From: Dicyema japonicum
Lineage: Eukaryota; Dicyemida; Rhombozoa; Dicyemidae
Assembly: GCA_011109175.1 (NCBI GenBank)
Contig: RDEW01000010.1
Coordinates: forward strand, 603,837-667,836
Length of the DNA: 64,000 nt
Reading direction: 5' to 3'
The notes below the pieces were generated by a model. That model was given only the letters and a program-made list of their open reading frames with translations, was not told the origin of the DNA and searched no databases. The stretch's first letter is position 1. The number at the start of each line of letters is the position of its first letter. Positions 10,691 through 37,314 of this stretch are shown in pieces. The position numbers and the translations under genes were made by a program.

Positions 10691-11399
10691 TTTAGAAAGT
10701 AGAGAAAATATGACGGAATCAACAATTTCTGAAAATAACACATGTATATAAACTAAATTTAACATTTAACTTGGTGGGATGACAAAATTCCCTCTTGCTA
10801 ATATCAGTACAGTACCTGGTTTTTGGATGCTATGTCTGTCGATGCATGATCTTCGAAAATTTTCATCCATGTCATGCTTCTAAGCATGCCTTGGATCAGA
10901 AAAGAAGTAAGTACCGAAGCATTTTGGAGGATCATCTGTTTGTCCCATTTGCTGTTTAGAGGTCAAGAAGCCTTGGCTTACAAGCGGAAGATCTAGTCGT
11001 CGAATTGGCTTAGTGATCCAAAGTCACCAAGGATCTACACGAGAGCGTATCAACGGGGCTACGGTTCTACTCACAAGTTCTTCGAACGGAGTTGGTTTTA
11101 GTGGCGAGGAAAAAACCTTTGAAGTGCCCTAGTTACTATTTCTTGGAAGGAGTTTATTTTCTTTAGGTTGGTATAGGGTAAGTTAGTACCCCATGCCGCA
11201 CAGCAGTAGCCGATTGTTGTCGTATTATGCGTGTAAATATGATTTAATGTTGAGTGGAACAGCTTTTATAGTATCCAATTAGCGTTTTTAAAAAAATTTA
11301 GTTTTCGTTGGAAGAGGAGATGACTGCTTACGTGTTTGCTCAAGGTCATAAGGGGGTCGTATGTGATCCCCTCAATTTAATTATTTCTGATATAGACCG
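10691..11399. other. No gene seen; short element shared with 53.75 kb
   Basis: No coding motif. GTGATCCAAAGTCACCAAGG and the following ATCTACACGAGA near 11013-11044 resemble GATGATCCAAAGAGTCACAA and ATCTACATGAGA near 53757-53790, so both may belong to an unnamed dispersed repeat. Confidence 0.4.
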
Positions 11400-11945
11400 T
11401 TATTATTAAAAGTTAACAATCTAATTAACATCGCCCATCTTTTCCGATCCGTAGCCATGTTCCGTAGCATATCTAGATCATCCCCATCTTTAAGGCACTT
11501 TCCAATCCTCCTGAGATCTTTCTAGGATTACCGGCATTTTGTCCTCGGCCGCCGGGAAACGGAACCCTATAAGACAAATACTCTTCATTGCTATGTTGGC
11601 AGGGTCCCCATTCTTGGCGGAGTATGTATCTTGAATCAGTAATGGCACATATATTGGTCAGTTTTTGTTCTCTGTATAAGATTTCGGACGGCATTTTGAA
11701 AAGGCTTCGGGAAGAAAGGAATGCTCGGGAATTATTTCTGTGAAAAGAATTCAACTTTTCAAGTTCCTGCCTGTACATACCCATGTACCGGCATTATATA
11801 ATAGATTGGTTTCATTAGGGCATTGTATAGTCTCATTCGAGTTTTAGGGTCAAGCCCTTTGTGCAGAAGCCGGGTCTCCTTTATTTTGTTGAAACGACAT
11901 AATTAGTGTTTCCTTCGTTGGTCGGTGTCACGAGAAGGGATCCTA
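11400..11945 (-). mobile_element. GSLLGD-type LINE, 3' fragment
   Basis: Minus-strand frames read KKLGSLL, then RLYNALMKPI-like and PANIAMKSICLIG, which line up with the blocks VGSLLGDSEDV...IYKAFVIPVL...PANIAMENYL of the longer copy at 55 kb. Several frame changes separate them. Only the post-RT region is present. Confidence 0.65.
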
Positions 11946-12040
11946 GTTTTTTTTATCTACGCCAGTGATTCTCGTCCTTTCCTCACTTCTTTTTAGCGCT
12001 TGAATAATAATTTTTTAATTGAAATTAAAAAAATTTAAAA

Positions 12041-12707
12041 ATGAAAATTATTTGTAGGAAATCGTTTTCAACGGAAGGAAGGAAACAACACAAAATGTAC
12101 GTTAAACGGAATGAAAATGGCCAAATATGTAAAGTAATAACGTAGTCGGTCATAAAAATGCTTTCTTGTATTATTAAAAAGTAATCTATATATTTTATAA
12201 TGTAGACGTAAAAGACCAAACAATCTTTCGATCTCAGAGCAACATTTACAAGACACTGAAGCCGTCTATGGCGATCCAACAAAGAACGAGACAGATCCTG
12301 AAATAATAGCGTTCATGAAAACCCCCTGAATACACTTATAGACACTTAAACAGATTTTGAGATACCAACATTGAAGAACCCGTAAGAACTGTAACACTAA
12401 TTATTAGACTTTTTCTGATTCTCTGGACAGTGTGGAAGGAGATTGTGAGATTTACAGGCAGATGTATGAACGTCATAAGAAATATATCAGTGAGCATCCC
12501 GAAAACGATATTGAGAACCTTAACTATGATGATGGTTATGAGTCCCACAACATACCTATTGTTGTAGATAAATTTGTTAAATATTTAAGTGAGCCCCGGG
12601 TGAATTCTCCCCGTCATTTGAAAAGGATCGATTCCAGAGGATTAAAAATATTCCAGGAAAGAAAAATCTTCCACTCCGTCAAGCAGTTAAAAATAGAAGT
12701 TTCATAA
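12041..12707 (+). CDS. Possible multi-exon gene, product not recognised
   Basis: Three open pieces lie in a row. 12041-12142 starts MKIICRKSFSTEGRKQHKM. Around 12206-12328 reads NLSISEQHLQDTEAVYGDP. 12395-12707 reads TFSDSLDSVEGDCEIYRQMY and later DDGYESHNIPIVVDKFVKYL, ending SVKQLKIEVS and TAA. A good 26-base intron (GTAAGAACTG...ATTATTAG, about 12371-12396) precedes the last piece and leaves phase zero. The junction between the first two pieces is unclear and one acceptor lacks a matching GT donor. The strongly hydrophilic, charged composition suggests a soluble protein or a retroelement gag-like product. I do not recognise a family. Confidence 0.35.
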
Positions 12708-13009
12708 ACCCTGCTGCCTTTTATGGATCCAGAAATACTAAAATCGAAAAAAAAGAAAACAAAGAAAGTATTTTTTGTGGATATTTTTAGAAAGTCAAAA
12801 TAATTACTAAAGAGATCAAAAGAACCAATAATAAAGATAAAAAATGCAGAAAAGTTTATGGGGTACATAACAAGGATAAATGGTGCAAGCATTGCCAATG
12901 GAGAAGGCATGCACCCGCTTCTAGATGTAGTATATTTGATTTATTTAATTTAAATACATTTTTGATTATTAAATCGTGTTATTTTGTAATAATACTGCAC
13001 TTTACGAAG

Positions 13010-13170
13010 ATCCCTCCGGTTCCACAGTGAGATGTTCACTAAAGACGGTGTCACTCGTCAAATCAAAGCATCGTAAATGCGTAGAACCTTCTGTCGAAAT
13101 GTACAGCAGCGAGATTCGAACTAAGGGCAATCAGCCCTTTTGCCTGCACTAGTTACACTGCGCCACCCAG
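13010..13170 (-). mobile_element. tRNA-derived SINE (head and body)
   Basis: The reverse copy includes GTTACACTGCGCCACCCAG at 13153-13170 (A box complement), GAGATTCGAACTAAGGG (B box complement) and AAAGCATCGTAAATGCGTAG. The tail part is missing. Confidence 0.8.
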
Positions 13171-13379
13171 CCTATGTACATTTAGATATCTCGAAGATTA
13201 TGAAATGAGTAAGGTACCTGATGAAAAAGGAGGACCTAATAGTCACTCCCAGTCTTCACAACTTGCACGTAAACTGAAGGATAAAGTAAAGAAATAATGT
13301 CTGATGAGTCATGAGGAATTCGCTCGGTCGAAAGTATTGTTATCGGATTTATATAACTTTTCAATCAATTCCTGATACC

Positions 13380-14170
13380 TAGTATATCAAGCGAGATACG
13401 GGAGTTTTTAACTCTGTTTCGAGGTCGGTGGTCAATTTTGGTGATGAAATCCATCTTTACAATTTCCTCTTTTTAGATAATTAGGCCGTAGGAATTCTTA
13501 TTGTTCAGTCTGCGCTTAATATGAATCTTTTCGATAATTTCTTGGAAAATTTTGGATTATAGTCAGCAATGGGTCCTTGGAATGTGTTTCCAAACTTAAA
13601 AAATTTCACAGCGACATCAACCGAATTGAAATTCTCCACGGAAAATCGAATAGCAATTTTTCCTTTTTGTCGCGGAATGAATCCAATTTTGTACGTTTGT
13701 AATTTATTATGGTTTTTCCGTGCCTAAAAATAGGCGAGAGTAGCTCGATTGAAGAATTGGATTATGGTCAGAGTGGATGTATTGGAATATTCAGCTCTGG
13801 AAGCTGTTCGAGTTTGGGATTTTTTGTCATTGATGATAACTAGTTCGAGTTGAGATAGGATAAGAACTCCCCTCTCATTACCCTTTTGACCGGTTAGCCA
13901 AAGTGGATCTTTGGATTTTAAGTCTCCGCAGATTATGATATTTTGAATCGTTTATTTCAGCCATTTTTGGGAGTACTGTTTCAAACTGGGACCGGGTGGT
14001 GGGATGTAAATATTTACGAATATGTACGGTTTATTTTGAAAAAGATGGAAGTAAGTTCAATGTGATTGTCACCGTCAATCAAAGCGTTTGTCCAAGTAGA
14101 GGTATCACAAAAAGGAATAGACTATGTTGTTTATTGAGTAGTATGTTTGAAATCAATGATTTTGAAAGTT
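13380..14170 (-). mobile_element. LINE AP-endonuclease fragment
   Basis: Minus-strand frames read FVNIYIPPPGPSLKQYSQKW, then IIICGDLKSKDPLWL and NERGVLI, then LVIINDKKS. This is the order of the central and C-terminal endonuclease blocks (NIYxPP...GDFNAHHxLW...NxRG). Further down a frame reads FFKFGNTFQGPIADYNPK. No RT is joined to it, so it is a fragment, and it may belong to the 2A-type LINE. Confidence 0.65.
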
Positions 14171-14289
14171 AGTAATCAGCGTCGGGAAAGTTCAATTCTC
14201 GTACCAGATTTCAACCCCAACGAGTCCTTCTGGCACAACCTTCAACCTTCTCCCTGAACGTGAAGACTACCATTATTAAAGTCTTCCCC

Positions 14290-14345
14290 CTACAATGAAG
14301 TGATGTCCGCGACAGTAGGACGTGTGGTGAAAATCGAAAAGGGCC
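14290..14345 (+). repeat. Short piece of the ~400-base dispersed repeat
   Basis: ATGAAGTGATGTCCGCGACA and the following GTAGGACGTGTGG nearly match 62998-63035 of the forward copy. Flanking similarity fades quickly. Confidence 0.6.
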
Positions 14346-14889
14346 GACCTACATCTCTACATCTGTTCGGAAACAGAATAAATAAAAATCTTATCTTAGA
14401 GGAGTTTATTTTTAACCAATCTTTATTCCCTCTCTCTACACAAAAATTGGTCACCTCTCATCTACCCACATCCAATGTAGTGTCCTCATTATAATCACAA
14501 GTCACTTCCACAATTTCTTGGAAGTAGAGATGAACGTTATACATGATCGAGAATTCTTCTGCAAGGAGGTCATATTTCTGAAACCTTTCAATCTTAACTT
14601 CCATACATCTTAAATAAATTCAAATGCATCTTCGACCTCTTGTCTTATTAAAAATGGCTGTTTAACATTTTGCCACATCTAGTGTCCAAGAAGAGGTCAC
14701 CCGTCGTCTGGCCGTCAAGAAAGTTATCGAAATGAAAGGTAGACATAAAAAGGAACGTCCAAGGCGTTCATAGAGGAAAGTGTTTTCAAACTATTCTGGA
14801 TCAGGTATAGCACACCTTTCGTACTGTGTTAAGGTATTAGATGTACCATTCAAGTTTACATTTAATGTTGTATTTATGAAGAATGAAAT

Positions 14890-15015
14890 TTGTCTAGGGA
14901 ATCGGATTTCTACACGATCAGGAGACCCCCGTGAGCGCTGCTGGTTATTTGAGAGAATCTCGCTCGCCATCCTAAGAGGGAATAGCCACGCAGTCTGGGC
15001 AGCCGCTATATGATC
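14890..15015 (+). mobile_element. 5'-truncated 3' end of the PHD-RT family
   Basis: The frame reads LGNRISTRSGDPRERCWLFE then RISLAILRGN, ending at GGCAGCCGCTAT. It is very close to the copy at 5.4 kb and shorter. Confidence 0.75.
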
Positions 15016-15129
15016 ACTCGATGACTTTTTTCATTAATGAATTACTTTTGTTATTCGTTGGTTAAGTCCATTGTAAGTGCTTTTAAAAAATAACTAACTT
15101 TCCAATTAATGTTATAAGGAGTAGAAGCT

Positions 15130-15720
15130 CGGTTAAATTCCACTTGCTAACTACTTAATCGGATTCAACTTACACAGGAGACGGTAAATCCATAACCGGA
15201 ATTCAAAGGGATCCATACTAATAGACAATTCACTGACGACCATTTGTCAGTGTGTATCACTGATCTGGGTGCGATATTTCGCTGTATCGCCGCTGTTAGA
15301 GTTCTTTTCGACCGATCAAAAACCATCTCTAGGAAACAGTCTTTAGTTCCCCGATAAATTCCCCCAAACACCCATTGTTGAGGGAGAATCCTTCCTGCAT
15401 TGTTTTTTTCGTTGAGAACATGCTCTCATCAACGTCGGCAACTTTTCCAATTCCACCTATACAATCTAATAACACACTAATACCGATCAGTTGTTCGGAC
15501 GATTAGCTAAATAATCAGCACAAACCTCTCGCAGGGAGTGAGACCAATTACAAATCGTGCGGTTGCTTCATTCCAGTTGACGCCGACACCATAAAATTGT
15601 TTGTCTGTCGAAGCTCCACATATATATGAAACGAATACAGGTTTGTAACGAAATTGTCGTGCCTTCGAGCCACGTACCTAAAATAAAGTACTATCTTATT
15701 ATACCGTTTCTGACAGAACT
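15130..15720 (-). mobile_element. Merlin (IS1016/ISXO2-like) DNA transposon remnant
   Basis: Minus-strand pieces in order are SNRTICNWSHSLREVC near 15570, KVADVDESMFSTKK near 15440, and the frame 15371-15165. The last reads MFGGIYRGTKDCFLEMVFDR then SVIHTDKWSSVNCL. The DVDESMF block holds the first catalytic aspartate and IHTDKW the second, as in ISXO2-type DDE transposases. Frameshifts break the frame and the last catalytic residue is not seen. I did not identify terminal repeats. Confidence 0.7.
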
Positions 15721-16224
15721 ATAAGTTCGACACCCGTTTTATCGCACACCCATGTTGTATTCTCCCGCTGATGGAGAAGGGTCTTCAATAAGTTTTCCTT
15801 GTGTTATGTTCAGTATCCTAATACACATCCTCTTTCAAGGTCCCCAATTGCTAGCTATAGCGTGTAATGAATCAAGGTCTTCGCATCAACTTTTTGTTTA
15901 TTTAAGATAGATCTTCGTTTAATACTGTAAGCAAAGTAACTCTGGGCCTTCCGTGAAATGCTCCTTCCGACTATGTAAAATAATTGCTTGTTTGGTGTAG
16001 CCAGTCCGTCTATTCGTAGGATGTGACTATTCGTTGGAAGACGTCCTCTTGATTAAGAACATCCATTTATATATAAAGCCGAGTTTGACATCTTTTTGGG
16101 AATTGTGTATTTTTAATTCTTCTTAGTTGGTTTCAGTGAAATCGGTTTAAGCTGTTTATGTCAACCCTCGTAATTCTCTATGCCGAAAAAAACGCAATTG
16201 TACATTTTAGCTTTGTCTTTGTAG

Positions 16225-16400
16225 TTAACTCTTTAACCACCAGATGTTCAAAAATTGGTTATATGCTGTAATCGATAGTTTTATTCTGTGGGTAAAATCT
16301 TCCGAATCGCCAGGAAGTGAGCCGACTTTTTTATGCCTTCTCCAAACCACATAATTAGTGCGTTTAGTACGAACCATTTTTGTGTATTCCGTTTTATTTT
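16225..16400 (-). mobile_element. GSLLGD-type LINE fragment
   Basis: The minus strand reads KKVGSLPGDSEDFTHRIKLS, equivalent to VGSLLGDSEDVSRRKILA of the 55 kb copy. It lies tail-on to the plus-strand copy that starts near 16465. Confidence 0.6.
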
Positions 16401-16464
16401 GGTGAACTGTTAGAGACCATTTAGAAAATACATTCGGTCACAAGGAATTATATAAGAATCACAA

Positions 16465-17125
16465 TATTGAAGGAAAATGAAATTGGGATCCTTACTTGGT
16501 GATAATGAGGATATGATGTATAGAAGAGTTCTAGCCACTGCCATGTATAAGAAAATGAAGATGATATGGAGTCGACGAAAACTAATAAAATCAAATCTAA
16601 GAATAAGACTATACAACGCATATATAAAGCCAGTGCTTATGTACAACTCGGATACATGGGGGGTCTAGAGCTCAAAAAAATGGATATATTTCATCGAAAA
16701 CAATTACGCAATTTAATTGGCCTAGTTTGGCCCAAGAAAATTTCAAATAAAAAATTATACTCTGTGACACAATCGAGGCCAATAAGCATCGACATTATTG
16801 AATCAAGATGAAGACTGTTTGGGCAAGTGCTTATAATAGACATAAACGCCCCTGCAAATATAATAATGGACAATTAGTTTAACAATGAGAACAAATCATC
16901 GTTCAGAGGAAGGCCCAGAGTCACTCTACCCTTGGTTTTGAACAAGGATCTTAATGGAATTGTAAGAAAACTTAAATCTGCAGAAGACCTAGAAGATCTA
17001 AGGACAGATACGCAAAGCAGAGAGCGATGGAGACTCCTAGTGAAGCAGATTTTGAAACGTGTGGCGCAAACGGGACCTTAGTTAATATAACCGTTCTTTG
17101 GTTTTGTGAAAGTGCTTTTTAATAA
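16465..17125 (+). mobile_element. GSLLGD-type LINE, 3' end with (TAA)n tail
   Basis: The frame at 16477 reads KLGSLLGDNEDMMYRRVLAT, then LYNAYIKPVLMYNSDTWGV, then DIFHRKQLRNLIGL. Later pieces read RGRPRVTLPLVLNKDLNG and EDLEDLRTD. It ends GAAAGTGCTTTTTAATAATAATAATAATT, showing the 3' junction of the family: a GTGCTTT motif followed by a TAA microsatellite. The copy is 5' truncated after the RT palm. Confidence 0.8.
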
Positions 17126-17149
17126 TAATAATAATTCGGTGGTATGCTA

Positions 17150-17640
17150 AGAGCGTGCTGAATGGTTTAGATGCCATCAAAAACAAAGTCGACATCATAA
17201 GCGTATATTATTTCATTGCATTTGTTGTTGTCTACAAAAGGCCTGAAGTCTCTAAGTGCTGCTTCTAAATAGATAATGAACAGGGAGTCTCCCTGTGCCC
17301 CGTAAGTATAAAAATAATTTGACACAGTTTACACCAATTTGGTTGCCAGTTGAGTGACAGAAGTTAGAAGGTCATGAGTACTTCCATAAATTTCCATTGT
17401 GAACCGAAGGTGGATCGGCTATTTCGGAATCCACTTTGTTTTGGTGGCAGAAAGTTTCTACCTTGACTCTTATCTTTCTAATGCAATAGTGACAGTGTTT
17501 TTCGAAATGTCGTTTAGTAGTTTATTGCTCTTAGATTTGTTTTCCGGGTTTTTTAGCGGAGTTAGGCATCCGTTTTCAATATCTAGTGCAATGTCTTCTT
17601 CAAATGATTTTTCTGGGGTAATAAATAAATAAATTTTATT
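17150..17640 (-). mobile_element. GSLLGD-type LINE, RT palm fragment
   Basis: The minus strand reads GAQGDSLFIIYLEAALRDFRP, then NEIIYAYDVDFVFDGI, equivalent to GVPQGDSLSPVLFIVYLEAAIREF and NEIIYADDLDFVSEDI at 55.7-55.9 kb. The catalytic YADD is changed to YAYD, so this copy should be inactive. It abuts the plus-strand copy ending near 17125 and reaches to within about 130 bases of the dynein start. Confidence 0.7.
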
Positions 17641-17766
17641 TTCATGAGCAATAGACTTAACAGTTAGCCAAATACTTTATTAAATTTAATAGTATATTTA
17701 ATAAAAAATTAAAATATAAAAATATATATTATTGAATTATTAAGTGTTATCTGTTACCGCTAATTA

Positions 17767-33263
<15,497 letters not shown>

Positions 33264-34249
33264 TTGTTGTTCTTACTATTTCTTATTAACTTTAGTAAAG
33301 ACTATTTATTTTAACATTTAAATCAAAAATTAATAAAAAATAAAGTTAGTTGTTTTGCAAGGTCTCCATTATGGCCTGCAGGCATTGAGCACACAAAGGG
33401 AGTTACCTCTCATGCTCGTCAGTCCAATTTTTTGTGAGAGCCATCGCGTCATTCTAGGCTCACTCTTCCTCAGTCCTGTAAGCCACCCGATTATTAAACT
33501 AGAATTTATAATTTTTTAAAATCTTACTGTTTTTTCTAAAATTTGAAAAAAATTAGTACTAAACCAATAATCATCACTACATTAGGAAATAACCGTGGAG
33601 ATCAGTTGATCCTGCCTCTCTTAATAGCTTTCTCATCTTTTCTTAGGATCCCACCATTCTCTATATTCTTATGTATAGCATAATTCGATTTTTGAAAAGG
33701 CCTCGAATCTGTCACTGAGTCGGGAAACTTCCTTAGAGTTTTGGTGGCTGTTGATTGAAAGATATTCGATCTTCTTTAGGTTCTATCACTGAAGTAATAT
33801 AAGTCTATTACCCTTCATATTATGAAAAATAATCAAGTTAACAGACAAGAAAAGCTTGTCTTTACAAACTTTTTTCAATTATCTCATTTGAGATTTATTA
33901 TTTCCGATGTGAATACATTAATTTGAGAAAATCTGAAGATCTAAAATCGATTTAAAAAATTGAATTACTTTTTGGTATTCTCTTCCAGTTTATAGGAGAA
34001 TGAAGTAAACCACAATTTTTTAGGTCAAAAAAAGTATTGACATTTTTTTATAAAATGAATGACATAAGAACGAAAAAGATATCTTTAGAAGGTTAACAAA
34101 TAACAAAATATTATTTGATCGACATTAACTTAGTTCGCTCTGGAAATAAACTGATGACTAGGGCGATTTTTCTGTTCTTTAAAATTGATATGTTCTTTAA
34201 AATTGTTAAAACTTATAAAAATGTAGTTTTTAATCAAAACTATTATTAA
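33264..34249. other. Intergenic, very AT-rich
   Basis: Downstream of the dynein stop there is no open frame with a motif. The AATAAAAAATAAAG near 33330 could serve as a polyadenylation signal. Confidence 0.5.
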
Positions 34250-35240
34250 AAGTTATAAAGTCAAAAAAATCAAAATTTTGGGTAAAAAGGTCAAAATTTA
34301 ATTTTTTAGGTCAATAAAATCCAAAAATTTATTGATTTTTATTTTTTTCGAATTTTTAAGTAAAATACTCGCGTGAAATCAATTATCATCTTTCACTGTG
34401 ATGCCGCTCGCGTTGACATTGAAAAGATTAAGGCTGTTGTTACAAAATATCCTGGAATTTTCCGATACTCCCTTGCAAAAAGATTAGGAGACTTGTTTGA
34501 GAGTATTGGACATAATCTTCCATCTACTTACGCTTGCCGAAAAAGTGTAGAAATTTATGCCAGAAGCAGCATGACAGAATTAAGATATTTTTGAGGTTTT
34601 ATTTTCATTTATTATAGATGCTGCCTGTAGTTTCCACTTATAGATCTGAAAAAATTTTTTTTGATTGACAAAACTGATATCCCGGGACAGAAATAGGTCA
34701 ATACACTTATTGGAAGAATTTCTGATTCCAAGAAAATATTTTAATCTCTTGTCGTCATTGTCTAGTGCGGCTAACTCTTCGATTATCTGTCAGATAATTG
34801 ACGATGTTATAAGGGATTTTGCTATAGATCAGCGAAGACGCTGTTGAACACATTCAGAAATTGCATTTCGGGGACGATTTATGTGAAATCGGGAAGTACT
34901 GGAATCAAGATTATTTGTTAATCAAATGCTTTCTATCAAAAAATTGGAATAACAACATATTTCTACATATGTATACAACTATATGAAAAAGTGTTCTTCC
35001 ACATTTGTTGAGAGAAGTTTTTTTATTTGAAAAATTACTACCTAAAGACCGAAATTTAAACCCTAAAACGTTTTGAATTACATTATTTTTTATTTTAACA
35101 AAGATTTTGATTAGTTTTGTTTATATTTTAAAAAAAATTTTGTAGATAAATTTATCATAGTCAAGAAAGGTCAAAATTTTGAAATTTTAAAGTCATTAAA
35201 GTCAATTTTTTATGTCAAAATTTCCGATTTTTGTTTCAAC
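34250..35240. repeat. Segment bounded by GTCAAAATT-rich sequence on both sides
   Basis: At 34258-34320 and again at 35158-35225 the DNA carries repeated GTCAAAA/GTCAAAATT units (for example AAGGTCAAAATTT at 34288 and AAGGTCAAAATTTTG at 35167). An unrecognised open frame lies between them. This could be a small mobile element with related ends or just local simple sequence. Confidence 0.3.
34373..34985 (+). CDS. Possible gene, product not recognised
   Basis: A first open piece (34373-34594) reads DIEKIKAVVTKYPGIFRYSL then FESIGHNLPSTYACRKSVEI. A later piece (34695-34847) reads LLEEFLIPRKYFNLLSSLSS then ICQIIDDVIRDFAIDQRR. After a one-base frame change it continues VEHIQKLHFGDDLCEIGKYW and QDYLLIKCFLSKN. 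A plausible intron of 23 bases (GGTTTTATTT...ATTATAG, ending 34617) follows the first piece. The join in the middle is not resolved and the start is uncertain. The composition looks like a helical globular protein. I do not recognise a family, and a transposon origin is possible given the flanks. Confidence 0.4.
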
Positions 35241-35511
35241 GTTTCTGGAATGACATTCATGTTGGTCGAAATATGAATATGGGAGCTAATAGTTTTGATA
35301 CCTGAGGAGCGATGTACTTCAGTTTCGTGCTGGTGATGGAGTCAGGACATTTTAGATAAAAACCACTCCTGAACAATTTCTAATATTTATATCGCTTTAT
35401 ATCGCTTAACAGAGAATTTCTGTTATTTTGTTTAATAATTTTAAAAATTATTTTATAATTATTTTTGCTTAAATAATCGAAAAAAATCTAATAAAAATAT
35501 TCAAAAGGATT
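35241..35511. other. Upstream region of the FBPase gene
   Basis: AT-rich DNA with a short duplicated TATATCGCTT near 35387-35406. No promoter motif can be assigned with confidence. Confidence 0.35.
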
Positions 35512-36606
35512 ATGGACGGTGGTGGAATTTTTGATACTGATTTTGTTACTGTGACTCGATATATTTTGGAGTCTCAAAAACAATACCCGGAAGCTCACGG
35601 AGAACTAACGCAAGCTATTACAGCTATAATGACAGCCTGTAAATCAATATCAAATGCTGTCCGTCGAGCTGGAATAACACAAATGTAGTTTCTATTACTA
35701 ATGCCCAAGATATGGACTTGCCGGAAATGTGAATGAAACTGGCGACGATGTAAAAAAATTGGACAAAATAGCTGACGAATTGTTCACTAATTTGATTATT
35801 TCTTCCATGACAACTCGCATTCTTGTAACTGAGGAGAAAAAGGATGCCATCGTGGTTCCTTCTGAAAAGCAAGGATCTTACATTGTGTGCTTCGACCCCC
35901 TTGACGGATCCTCTAACATTGACTGCTTGGGCTCAATCGGCACAATATTCTGCATTCTCAAAGGAGTTGGATTTTATTATTATTGAGTCTACTGATGAAC
36001 CAGCCAATGCTATGGATGCCTTACAATCTGGGAGGCAAATCGTCTGTGCTGGATACGCCTTATATGGGAGTGCCACCATGTTAGTGTTGGCTTTGGGGGG
36101 AAAAGTGAACGGATTTATGCTGGACCCGTCAATTGGAGAGTTTATTCTGAGTGATAGGGACATCAAGATCCCACCCAGGGGGAGTATTTACTCAATCAAC
36201 GAGGGGTACGAGAAATACTGGGCTGATGCTGTTAAGGAGTATGTTAAGGGGAAAAAATACCCAGAGGTATATGATCTCTTATTTTAGACGGGAGAACCGT
36301 ATAAAGCCCGTTATATTGGGTCGATGGTGGCTGATATTCACCGAACTCTCAAATATGGTGGAATATTCATGTACCCGGCACCACAAACGCCAAGAATGGA
36401 AAAGTTTTCGGTTTGTGACAAATTAGTTACGATTGTTGTATGAGTGTAACCCAATGGCATTCATAATAGAAATGGCTGGAGGTATGGCTTCTAATGGGCT
36501 TATTTCTATTTTGGACATTACCCCACTTCCATCCACCAGAGACAACCGTTTTTTGCGGGTTCAAAGGAAGGATGTTGAGGATTTGATGACTCTTATTAAA
36601 AAATAA
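35512..36606 (+). CDS. FBP1: Fructose-1,6-bisphosphatase
   Basis: The enzyme removes the 1-phosphate of fructose 1,6-bisphosphate in cytosolic gluconeogenesis. Five exons join over introns at 35685-35709, 35966-35987, 36267-36287 and 36404-36426 (25, 22, 21 and 23 bases), giving about 334 residues, as in animal FBPases. The start [20 protein letters not shown] fits the family N-terminus. Key blocks are [20 protein letters not shown], then [13 protein letters not shown] (metal-binding aspartates), [35 protein letters not shown] and the C-terminal [20 protein letters not shown]. One base appears to be missing near 36382 between YPAP and the next block; the frame is perfect on both sides. It lies same-strand between the dynein and AMPK gamma genes. 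Confidence 0.93.
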
Positions 36607-37314
36607 CATTGCTAATAATCCCTTACTAATATTTTGATTGTGGTTTTTTTAGTCATCATTACAACTATCTAAGATTGGGGTCGCCCCAAGATTGCACTGT
36701 TATTGCTAATATAAACCCAATGGGTAACCTTGGATTCACAGTTGTCTATCTTACTCTAATCTTGTTATAGGGGAAAAGGTACTCTGCTTTGAATTCCGTT
36801 ATCTCTAGTAGGGTCTGATAGGATGGTTTACCTAGAGCTCAGTTACCACCGCTAAGGTCGATTGATTATCGATTTTTTATACTGTTAAGATCTGATCAGT
36901 TGTCTTTCTAGAATTGTATTAAGATTGGCTGTTATTTTCTGTAGTCTTTCTCTATAATTTGGTTATCTCGGCTAAGATTGGTTATTTTTATAGAGTTTTG
37001 TTATTGATAGGCTATATAGAACTCGATTTTATGCTAATATCTAAACAGTTGTTTTTATCCAATTCTTGCTTATGTCCACCAAGATTTGTTGGTTTTCGAA
37101 AACCATCATCTTAACATGAAACCAACAGAGTCAACAAATTAATATATTTTTGAAAATTATTTTCCACTAAGAATATTATAAAATTCATATAAATTCTAAA
37201 TATTATTGAGTATTTTTACATTAATTTTTAAAGAATTTATTTAATAAATAAAAAATGATAAGAATTATTTAAAAATTTATTTTGTGGTGAAATTGTAAAT
37301 TCACAATATTTTGA
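36607..37314. other. Intergenic spacer with degenerate short repeats
   Basis: From 36670 to 37060 a CTAAGATTGG-like word recurs loosely (36667, 36850s, 36920s, 36970). A 14-base perfect palindrome GGTTTTCGAAAACC lies at about 37091-37104. No open frame is supported. The last 170 bases before the AMPK gamma ATG are almost pure A/T. Confidence 0.4.

Noticed and set aside
37091-37104. Palindrome GGTTTTCGAAAACC as an operator
   Set aside because: It is a single occurrence in AT-rich spacer with no known binding factor or second copy.
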